Assembly (NCBI RefSeq): GCF_963678635.1
Contig: NC_087070.1
Location: 25,476,007-25,540,006 of the forward strand
From: Symsagittifera roscoffensis
Lineage: Eukaryota; Xenacoelomorpha; Acoela; Convolutidae
Length of the DNA stretch: 64,000 nt
Direction of reading: 5' to 3'
Below the pieces are notes generated by a model that did not search any database, was not told the origin of the DNA, and saw only the letters and a list, made by a program, of their open reading frames with translations. A program made the translations under genes and the position numbers. Each line of letters starts with the position of its first letter. Positions within the stretch are counted from its first letter, which is position 1. Below, piece after piece: positions 21,804 through 33,800 of this stretch.

Positions 21804-24800
21804 CTGGTAAAGCAGCTGCCCATCTTCGTAGTGTTTTTTTTTTAAAATAATAATTGAACAAAGTAGTCACTACTTACGATTTAAACAAAAGTTTGCAGCG
21901 ATTGAAAAAGTTCCAAGAAACTGAAAAGATCAAAATTTACTTTAACAAAATTATAGGTTTAAAAATCTGTTCAATTTTTGACGCTCTTTGCAAGCTTAAT
22001 ACTCATTGAATCTTTTTTGTAAAACAATTTCTTGGAGTTTTGCTCTTTTAACGAATTTGAGTTCATCAAGAATCTGTAGATTTTTCTTCATTTTTTCTGT
22101 GAAGATTGAAAAAAACATAGTTCTGGAATTCTGGAAACCAGTTTAACGCCAGCTTGATTCTTAATTATCATTTGGGGGACTTGGGCAGCAGCCGATGCCT
22201 GGAAGGTGAAGAGTGGGTTCCCCTCATCCCCTGAACAGATGTTGGTTCCAGGAGTCGTTCGAGTAGTACACACCATGTCCTCTCGGCACCTTCGCCGTCT
22301 CTCGGTCACGAATGGCGAGAAAGGTCGACTGAGTTGAGCGAAATGTTACAATAAGTTTATTATTTACTATCAGTTAAACGTGAACTCTTGTTCAAAGTAT
22401 GCTGATACAAAACTAACTTGTCCGGCTTTTTTTTAGCTCTATCAAATCAAGGTTTCTAGCTCTCATTAAACACTAAAAAAAGGCCCTATTTTGTGTAGTG
22501 TTTCTGCGCCGCAGGCAAACTTAAGAAAAAAGGTGAAATAATTAGGTGTTGGGCATGTTGTGATCCACACAGATTTCGCGAGACAGGTCATTATGGAAAT
22601 TCAAATAGAAACTTAGAGTTAACTTTTCAGGCTGAACCATTTGATATTGGACATTGGGCGAATTCTAGTGGTTGGTCCTGAGAAGAAAAACTAGCTTCAT
22701 TTGAACCTATTTTAATTGCAATTAGTTTGATGCCAAAATTATTTTGAGGCTGGTTATTTTGCTGAAACTCAATTTAATTTTTTTTACCTATTAAAAACCT
22801 ACAATTTTAAGTTTTGGTTGGTTAAATTGCTCAATGTAACCAATATTGGCAATAGCCGAATAACAAAACAAGAGTGTAACGAAAGTCTGTAAAGGCTCGA
22901 TTGAGTTTTTGATTCAATTACTTCAAGTGCTGATTTAAAAAAGCCAGACAAAACACATTAAACTGGAAACTAAATACGCGTTTCTCTCAAAATGGGGTGA
23001 TTTTAAGTAAAAAAAGGAAGAAGAGCATTCTTGCTCAGAGTTTAAGCAAAATTAATGTGGTACAATTTGTTTTGCGAAACTCAGACCTAACAGTTTACGC
23101 CAAAAATGGATCAGTCACTGAAAAATTACGGCAAAACTACGTGGTCGATGACTGACTTTATTATATCAAATTAGCCTCTCACATAGCCCAACAAACAAGG
23201 ATGTAATTACTCTCAAAAAATGCGTTTTCAAGGATGTATTTACTCTCAAAAAAATGTTTTTAACTAAAAATTGGTGTTTCGCAAGATAAATCGACAGTAG
23301 TATATATGTGAGGTGATCAGGAGGAAGAGGGGGGTGGGGGGGGGGGGGGGGTGGGAGGGAGTGGTGGGAAATCTTTTTGTTTCAAGATAAGGAACATAAC
23401 ATCAGGTGTCCCAGCTATGTAAAAACATTGGGTATAGGTTCTACAATGTATTAAGATAGTGAATAAGACAGGTAGGGTTTCATGGTTTGTTTAAGAAAAA
23501 CGCTTTTTTTGGATTTTCTCTAGTTTTTTGCAAAAATCTCAGCGCGCGTTATCGAGTTGTCAAATTACAATGCTTAGTTACGTGTAGATTGGGCATGAAA
23601 GTACTATGTTTTTTTTGTTTCACGGTAGGTCAATGGTAAAAGTTTTTGCGTAAAGTTAGACTCAGTATCTGTCCAAAACTTGTATTTTTTTACGCTCTGT
23701 ATCTACTATGCTACTACTTTTCTGTCCTAGTGTGATATCTATAGTGAACAAAATTAGTTCAAAAAATCAATTTGAATATTATTTTTGAAATTTTTGTGGA
23801 AATTTTATGATTCGAGCCTAACTTCGATTTTTCTAAAAGATTGATCAAAATTCGTTTGAAAGAGACAAAGTTAAAATCCTTATTTATATAATCAAAACTA
23901 AATAAGTCAAGTGTCATTTCAATTGGAAAAACAATTCAATTAGTTGATGTTTCATAAAATTCATGTACTTCTTATTAAAAACTTTTAGCAAATTGATTTC
24001 CGTGGAGAGTTTGACGACAATTTATACTCAATTGTCAGAAATTAAAATTTTTTGAGAATTTTTTCATTTTTGTGTTAAATTTTGCCTTTCATTGTTTGTT
24101 TTTAATAATTTTACCGTTGTTCGAGTTTTTGATTAGATACATCAAATCAAGACACTTGATGTGTAATGGATAGGGAATTCGGCTAACTTCAATGTAAGTG
24201 GCCTGAAAACATCCAAAATTTCTTGTAATTTTTTTTAAAGTTAGCAATTGATAACAAAATTCTGATTTTTTCAACATAAATACCAATACTCGATAGATTT
24301 CATGTTGAATTTTTTCTTAAGCTATAACTTATAACCTGAATTGAAGCAAAGTGATCTCAAAATCTGTAAACTATTTTGAATTTCTTCTTTATTTTGTCGG
24401 AAAACTTCAACTTAGATCTTTCTTGGTTTCTCCTTGCTCTACTGTCTTCTCCTTGCTCTACTGTCTTCGATGAAAATTTCACACAAAAATTGATTTTATA
24501 TCTAAAGCTGTATCATTTCGAAGATAGCTTACTATTCCTTTGCAAAGTTCGCACCAGAAACTAGCACCAGTTTGCACCAGTTTGCTAGGATGCTTCAGAA
24601 AACAATTGTTGAATCCAAATACTACCTGTTGTTGTTTTAACTCAAAACTCCTAATTTTGGCGTAAATTTCTAGTTCAGACTGAAGTATTTTTTTTGGAAA
24701 TCTTCAATGTCTAAAAAAGTTTTCCAAACTTTCATTTTTCTTCAAAATAAACTATCAAAAATCCAGAAAAAAAAATTAGTTTTGATACATAAACCACTTG

Positions 24801-27800
24801 TTATCTGCTTGAAAACGTGTTAATTCATGAATACAATCACAGGGCGCTAAAATGAGAAGTTTTTGAAATAATAGCTAATCAAAACAAGTCAATTAGTCAA
24901 TGTTTTTTATAATTATCTAATACATTTTTTAAGAAAAACTTAACAAACACATGTCTACTCATTAGCTTATTTCATATTTTTTACTGAAATCATAACACAA
25001 CAGAATCCTCGTAAGCTTGCTGCCATTTCAGATATTACTGTAGATTAAAGAGAGTTTTGCTTCGATTTCCATTGAAAGTTTCGTAATAAATTAAAGTCGG
25101 TTGTTACTGGTCTTCTCGTCAATCAAAATTTTCAGACAAAAGCAACTTTCTCAGAATTGCACAGACTTCTAGATTTTTAAGACTAGTAAATTATCCTATG
25201 TGTTTTTGGTAATTTTCAAATTTATTTTTTCTTGGAGTGTTTTTGAAGACTGCTGAGTGTCTTTTCCATCATCACGTAGAATTTTATTGGGACCTTTAAA
25301 AAGCTTCTTTTTGACATGAATGTTCATTTCCTTGCTGCTATATGCATGAAAATTACATTTTGGACACTTCAAAACGCATCTTTATGTGTATAGTTTCCAC
25401 CCTTTTCAAGGCATGCAACTCAAATTTATTTAGTGAAGGCATCTCAGTAAGTAAACAAAGAACTAAAAAGAGAACAAATGGGAGATCTAGAAAGTCCCAA
25501 AATTTTTTGCCGGAGGTTCACACTTACAATAAAGTGTTCCAATAATCAAAGGAAAATTAATAAACTTTGTTATGTTTAGACCGATTGTTCTAAAGGTATG
25601 GAAAATCAGAATAGAAATAATTCCATTGGTTAAAACTTAAAAAAATTAGTCAATCAGAAATGAGATTTACTTACTAGTGAACTTCAATCACTATCGATAT
25701 GAACTAAAAAGAACCAAGTTTTATTCAAACGGTTTTGTTTTCCATTTTGATATTAAAATAGTCCAGTTTTACTCATAAAAAAATTTTTTCCTCATTTGAT
25801 ATCAACCATTCACAATTGAGTCATTCATGCTACGCAGGTTTTCAAAAATTTTTGATAGTTTTCATTTTTGTATTTATTCTATATTTGACTCCGAAGTGAT
25901 GTAATTAAGTGAGATTTCATCCAGCATATATGTTTCACATTAAGGACATCATTCTTAGGACATCAGAAAACCGTTCAACCAATCAGAACTCTAGACGTAA
26001 CTTTGAATGAAACATAACAATTATTTGAAAAATGTCAACAAAAATTTTTTGAATTTGCTCGAATTTCTCAACATAAAAAGAAAAAATTCCGAGTGATTTC
26101 CTTATTGATGAAATAGATGTAGATTTTTACTTTCGTTTAACCTGTTTTGGACGTAAGTTTTGTCCAAAAGAGAGTTCTCCGACTAAGTAAAGACCTATTT
26201 AGGGAAACTTACCCAGTCAAAGAGCTTACCTTTCAACCAAGTTTTGAGTATCAAAGCTTGCAACTTTTTGCTGAGTTGAACCTGACAAGAAAAGAAATTT
26301 TATTTACTCTAGAAAGTCTTAAGTTGTTCAAGAAGTAGTATTAAACTCCTCGTCAAGATTCTTTGTTTCTTCATTTCTTTAAAAAATTTTAAAGTTCACA
26401 TTCTTCGATGAGTAGGTTTGGAAAAAAAAAAACCGAAGATTTGCTTCGAAATATGCATAAACTTCAAACCATCTTTTCAAGCTGACATAAAAATCAAAGA
26501 GTTTAACAATCTACTTAAAAATCAACGCTTTCTCCTGGATTATTTAAAAAAAAGTCAATTGACTTGATGAGGAAACTTGCAGACTTGCTAATTTTTTTCT
26601 TGTGTTATTTATATCGGCGATATTTCTTAACTATACAGCAAACAACCTGTGTCCATTTACTTTTGCAATTTGCCTCGTGTATATTCCATCTTAATTGTAA
26701 GGTTTAAGTCCTTAAAAGAAGATTTTTTCACTGTTTTGGTACGCCACCAGAATAATTTTGTGATTGGAAACGGCGATGTGTAAAAATTTCCCTAAAAGAA
26801 AGCTGAGTTTTGATTGGATACGACTAGCATCCATATACGAAAAACATATTCTGATTTAGTTAAACTACACATTTGACTTGAAGGTATCGCTTACTTTTAA
26901 GTTAAAAAAAATCATTTTGTTTTCAACTTAGCTACCGTCAGCTAGCTCCTCTCTCAGCTCTAAATCAATCAAATTTCTTATTTTCATTGGTAACTTCAAC
27001 CTGTTCCTCAATATGATCTTCTCTGTTCAGAACAATATTTTTTTTCTGCGACTTTTCTTGTTCAATTCAATTTCAAGTGTGACATACAGCTTCGGGAATC
27101 TTTCTTACACAATTGAATCTTCCAATCCAAGTGTTTCACATGATTGAATTCATGAGGAGAGACTTCAATGAACATCACCAGATGCAGGTTCTCATCAAGG
27201 TGAATCAGTTTGGAACGATGATGATGATGTCACAGATTGCAGAACAAGTTGGGTTGGATTATACCGAGGTTCCTGATCCTGATATGCGGTTCAACCTGTG
27301 AACGATTTCTTCTTTCCGTGGGAAGAAGAAAGGTCTGTGGAGAACCCGAATACAGTTAAAGAGGATGAGGAATTCTCTGAACCAAAGATCCTAGTGAGCG
27401 AACCACCAAGACAACCACTGGCGATGGAGTTAGACCAGCTTCGCGCTCCATTGAGAACTTACAAAACTTTTGATTTGTAAATTGTTTGTTTGTTGTCTTG
27501 TTGTTTGTAAGAAAAACTTGCGAGTTGTCTTTTCATGCGAGTTGTCGCATTACGGGTTAACTTCTGTGGGTTTGCAGTTGTTTTGTTGCTTTATCGGGAT
27601 CATGTTTTTTTTTCAGACAAATTATAGTGATAGCGTGTCTTAAGCAGCAGTGCTTATGTGGTCTGCTTGGTTGTTTTTATGTCATGAAACTTCTCCTATC
27701 CATGCTTAAATCGTTTAAATCTCGGCTGCTGACGGGGTGAAAATTCTCGAAAGGGTGTCTTCCCGTAGACGGAGCTAGTTGTTGCAATCACTTAGGTTGG

Positions 27801-30800
27801 GTTTTTTGAAGCTGATGTTCAATGTTTACCTAGTCTTTTTAGCTGCACGTGATGGTGATGCTCGATGACTGCAAACTGAACAAGGATGTTTGAAAATAAA
27901 TCTCTGTCGAATTCAAGAGTTTGGAAAGCTTCTACGAAATGGCTGATGAAAGTGAAAAAATTGATGCACCTTTTGGTGTGTTGAGGGTTGCAGAACGTGC
28001 TAGAGGCGGCTGACAAAGTTATTGACAAGTTTATCGAGTATTCTTTGATGACTTTGTAGTTACTGGAGAGCTGAATTCTACATGCTGCTCTTCGAAACGA
28101 ATTCAGCGATGGCTTTTTGCTTTTTTTTCAATAGTAGATGGGTCAGTTTGTGGCGTCTGAGGTTGTCTGGTTTTCAATGGCTACTCGAAACAATTCCAGC
28201 AAGATGTTCATTTTTATCCGGATTCAAACAATTGTTTCAATCTTGATCAGTGTTGACCATGTTATCTTATCTGGCTCTATAATGCATGTAGACGGGGAAT
28301 ATCTTTCGATGCGCCATGGTCATTTTCGTTCCGGTTGCTTTGATTGGATGAAGGACGTCAAAATGTTTTATAATTTGACGTTTTTATAGTTTGACTACAT
28401 ATATTTTTTTAAGAAAAGCCTTAAACATATTTTGGCAATAAGAGGATATCTTCTTGCATCATTGCCGGTTCACATTAAGAAGTTTTAATTGTGCCACTTA
28501 TTGTAACAATCACCTGAGTTTGTTCTCCAGTAGCTTCGCTTCTATTAGAGTGTCGGGAAGTTTCGTCTTGTTGGAGGCAGAAGTACTACCTAATTTCGAA
28601 AGTTCAACATTCAATTTGTTATCGCCCGGGTCGAAATTCGTGACTAACTTTTTGACTTTGTCGATCGCGGAAATGTAAACTCCACGACCAAAAACTCATA
28701 GTCTGGACAGGGACTTAGGCCACGGACAAATCCTGGAAATACGGCATCTCGGTCGCAACGGTCGTAAAATTAGTCGCGGACTGAGTATAGAAATAGCTTA
28801 TCTTGGTCACGATGGTAGAAAAACTAGGACATTTTTATTGTCCTAAGAACGTTCGATGGTCGAAAAATTAGGGAAAAAATTGACATTTTCTGTTGTCGAG
28901 CTCGGATATGCATTTTTCGTGATTTTATGATCCACAAAAAGTCTATCCGCAATCGAAAACTTAAAAACGAGTACGCGCAATCCATTTCTTTTTATTCTAT
29001 TGATTACATCTGTATTTTGAATTTGCTTGAAATATTTAAAAGATCATTTTAAAAGATCCTAATATTTTTTCTGCTTCAAATTTAATAAATTTGAGTATTT
29101 TTAGTTTCGATATTTTTTGTTTGATTTATGGCTGACAGTCAAATGGTCTTTTTCATTGGCTAGTGGCCAATGCTGTAAAAGAAGTACTAAAGGGAAAAAA
29201 TTAAGAGGAAATCCATACATTTGTGACATTTTTTTAATTGGCAGATTGTAAATCTAATCCATAAAAAATGTGAGGCTGACCTAATCCACAGGTGCCTAGT
29301 GCGATGCCGTGTTGCATGTTGCAAGTGCATGGCGGCAACACCTGGGAGATATCATCAGTGGCAAGGGGTTCCCCCAGTCGCAGCATCGCAATGTTATTTC
29401 CCACCTTCACTTGCAACTGGAGACTGAAAACATAATTCGTGAGTTTTTTTGGAAAGATTTTTTTGCTAATCGTTTTAGTTTCTGAATGTTTGCTATGTTG
29501 GTTTACGGAGAAAAAAAATTATTTCGAACCACTATGTTAGTTTGCCGTGAGGCAAATTGCCATTTTCAGATCACTGAATTATCGGTCGGCTGCGACGTTA
29601 AGTTTTTTTTAAAAATAAAAATTTCCGAAGCGTTTTTGCTTAGATTAAGTCAAGCACTTAACCATGAGTAACATGACTCTCGTGACAAAAGATTTCAAGA
29701 GTTATGGTCAACTCACTGCGGTGCTATGAATACAGCATGGATTGATAGTAATCTGCGAGGAGTGTGCAAATTGGTGAAATCTCCAGCCTCCGCCCGTAAA
29801 TTGTCCACATTCACTGAACAAAAATAAAACACTTCTCAAACCCGTGACAATCTTCTGAAAACATCTGGGTGAGGAAACTTGATTTTCCTATAATTTAGCC
29901 GCAGATTTAGAAAAGAGTAGTGCAGTAGTGCCCTTGCCCTCAGAAAATTTGTCAGCACTTCAAACACTTTTCTGAAAGTATGGATAAAGAATCATCCTGA
30001 GAGGAGAACACGCAAAAAATATACCAAAATATTGAATCAGGATCTTTTTTTTGGGATAAAACTACCTCGCAAAATCTCTCGCTTTTCTCAATTGTTCTTT
30101 GCGGTTTAGAAAAAATCAGTTGAAAAGGGAAAGAAAAACTCCCAGACACAACGGTAAAGCAGACAGACAATTCTTAGAAAAACATCAATAACCCATGCGA
30201 ATAAAATCTTTTCAGGGGTCTTATGCATTAAACGGCCCAAAATTAGGAAAATAGTCAGAAATTTTATTTCAAATTGAGAACACGTAATCAACATACAATT
30301 ACTGTCTGTCTCTTTGAAATTCTCAGTATCAATCGTAATATTAGCCAATCAGGATCAGTTTCAGTTTTAGTTTTCATTTTGATTCAATTTTGATTTTTGG
30401 GCCGTTTCCAATTGACAATTTAAATGTAGCAGTAAACTCTCCGTGATATCCTATGATCTCGGTAACAACCGTTTTTCCGTAATGTTGAATTCATAAGTTA
30501 CAAACAATAGTTTTCTCAGAGTTTCCAGACTAGCACTGAATCATAAGCAAATAATCAGCATGTTGAATTAAAGCTCTGATCTTTTAGATCAAACACCATG
30601 GCTGATATTGATCAGGACCGGCATTATAGCACATTAATAACAAAAATGTGGCAGCGTAATTGGCTATTGCCTCAGCAGTACCACATTCTCTCTACTCCGA
30701 GAAAATTTGTTACTCTGTGACCAATTCTATAACCAAAGTGTTTTTATAGAGATTGAACTTCAGTTTTGCACGGTCAAATTTTCTGGAAAAAACATGAACA

Positions 30801-33800
30801 GGCCTTTTTTGCTCAACTTCCTGCAAAGACAGCTTTTTTTCCGAGGTTATTACAGTGACTTTCCTTGATTCCGGCTAAGGACTTTTTTTTATGTGCCCCT
30901 AGATTGATCCCCCACCAGCCTCGGTATCCTTCGATGTCAAAATTGATTCGCTTTCTTGAAGTTTCTAACAAAAGAATATTTCGGAAAGACCTCTATAATG
31001 TCATCATTTGATTCCGAGTCTCTTTTTCGCTTTTGCACTGTAGCTTCTCCCTCTGGTGCCTTGCTTTATAAACCCGTAGCTTTGTTTTTTGTTTTTCTCA
31101 GATGATTGCAGATTCTTGATATATAGCTCCTTTTATGTGGTAATTGTTTACTTTGATTCTTTATCTACCGGTTTTGACTTTATAATCGTTGGCGCTTTTC
31201 CCGACCGTCTTTTGGGATCTTTATGTTACCTTTTTTCCGAAAGATCTTTTATATTCTTCTTCCATATCTGTTCATCTTTTTCTCCAAAAAAAAAAACGTT
31301 TTTTTTTCGGAACATTGTAGCTCCTTTTTCAACTGTGGATTCGATCCCACAATTTTGTCCCATATTCACCTGCATTTCATTCCGCACCATGTCTGGCGTA
31401 ATCTCGTTCCCTGCAGCGTTTGGTTCTAAGAAGTTTTTAAACACTTGTTGCATTCGCTGTTTTTCATGCCCGCTGTCTGCTGTTTAAATAAGGGACTAAC
31501 GCGTCGGTTTATATGTCTCATGCGCATGATCATCTTGTTTTCCCGGCCCTAGTCGGTTCTCTCTTGCGCTGCGATGCTGTCAATATCGACTGCTGCAAAT
31601 CCTTTTTATCTATAGTGTTAGAATTAGTTCAGAATCAATCTCGTACGATCCTATTAGCCAGCCCATCTTAGCTCTCGTGTCTTCATACTAAAACATAGTT
31701 TAATTGACTTTCTTTCTCCTCCGAAAGCATAACCTCCAGTTTTTGATATTTGTTTGACAAGACCGCATTCTCTGAGGTCACCCTGAGAAGGAAAGATATA
31801 TTTGATACTGCAATTTGCACAGAACTATTCCATTGTCTTTCTCTTAAACCACGAGAGCTGATCTCTTCAAAAGAATTCTGGTCTTATTTTTACATCTATT
31901 AATTTCTGAGGAATTTGACTGAAGTGTTGCTACCGGTGAACTTTGTTACCTTCAATGAGGCACATTTCAAAATTCGATCAATCCCTACTAGTAGGTACAT
32001 ATCCTTCCACTGATTTGTTTAATCGGGCCCGCATAAGCTGACAAAACGTTCTGCCTGGGCTGTTTCAACAGTGGCAATGGTTTCGACACAATTTTCAGGA
32101 TTAAGTTTTGTAGGTACTTACCATAGTGAATACATACTTTTGCGGCATTCTTCGGCCATATTTACAGTGTCTCTATGCAAATATGGCCAGGAATGATGCA
32201 TTGGCACATCATCCAGCATTGGATGGCCTCCATGGAGTCTCGTGAGTGCAGCTTTCCTCAGTTTTTTCGGTACCACCAAGAGTTTTTCACAAAAATACAA
32301 TCGTCCACCACGCTTATTTGGTTCCACAGTGGTCTGTATAGGGCCCAATTAGCTCAAAATGCTTCCTGTCGTTTATCTCATTCGCACGTCGCATTCTGTC
32401 CAGCTCCGTGTCTCCTGAGATCAGCTCTAGTAGCAGACTCTTGTCGATTAACATCTCTAGGTTGTCAACTGAATCCGTGTTCTACTGTGTTGACAGTCAA
32501 TGGCCTCGCTTTTTTGCTTTATGTACCTCCGACGCTGCCTGTACAGCCCTTTTTCCTGACTTTAGTCTAGACGGAACGAACTTTTTTGATTTGGTCACGT
32601 GAATTTCGGTCAGATTTTTTTCTGGGACAATTGTTGATGGTTACCATTTTTTCTTCGGCCACTAATGTTACTGACCGAGGAGCTTGACCCTGTTCCTCTG
32701 GCGCGAGACCCTGCATAAGTTCTGCAAAGGGTTTAATTTATGCTCCGAGTCGTATTATCTCTTACTTTTTCCGACATCGACGAACTCCACCTGTTTTTCG
32801 AGGACAATTTCGTTTTTGCTTTTTTTTCCCGCCGGCAAGCAAAGTGAATTTCTCTTGGTTATCGGGACACCTGTCTCTTTTTCTGTTTTTCTCCGGATTT
32901 GTTCCATATGTCTACATTTTAGGGTTTAAATTACTTTGTCTGCTTTATCCGTTTTTTTATTGTTTTTTTCTGACTGAATGCTATTGCCGATGATGAGATA
33001 ATGATTGCTCTATCTACGAAACTAGATGGCTTGTGACCGTTTTCCTTCCCGTCAAGCTTTGTTTGGCTTTTGAAATGTTCGTTGCTATAGCAACCATTTT
33101 CGTCAAAATGACCTACTTTGAGCTGTCTGCTTTCAAAACCGACTTTTTTCCGGTAGAAATTTGATCGTTAAATTGACTGCTTTAGTAACCCATCGCTTCG
33201 TAAAACCAATTAATCGATCCGACTACAATTTTTTTGTCATACTCTGTTTCATCCAATAGTTCGCCTGACGGGTCTTAAAAACGTAATATACGTTACCTGT
33301 ATCTATTCCGGGTAAAAGTGTGATTTTAAACTGGAAAGGTAAAAAAAGGATCTGCCCACCTATTCAAGCTTGACAGGCAATCTTCGTGGGCCCTTTTCAA
33401 CCCTGAAGCGGACAGTAGGGCCTGATGATCCATAGCAATCGTAAAAATTTGCACTGACAGCCAGTGTTTGAATCTATTGGTTGCCCATACTAGTGCTCAG
33501 AACGCTAGCTTGTTAGTGGAGTCTAATTTTTCTTGAAGATTTTGTTATCACGATGCAAACAAAGTCCCTTATTTGTTCTAACCTGGCTCCTAACCCATTA
33601 TAGCTCGCATCATTTTTTACTTTTGTGTCCCGTGTCGGACTATTTTAATGAAATGAAATAGTTGCTACAGCATCTGCGATTTTTTTTTTCAAAAATCTTT
33701 TGTGTGCAGTCGTCCAATTAAAGTTTCTTAAACTATTTCTTCAATTTACTAACAGTTTTCTTTTCTACTTTTTCCGTCAAGAATAGTGTTGTAACCGGAT

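Noticed and set aside
31089..31487. 132-codon plus-strand frame in gene B intron 1
   Set aside because: T-rich and hydrophobic only because of composition; the coding signal in this region is the minus-strand retroelement.
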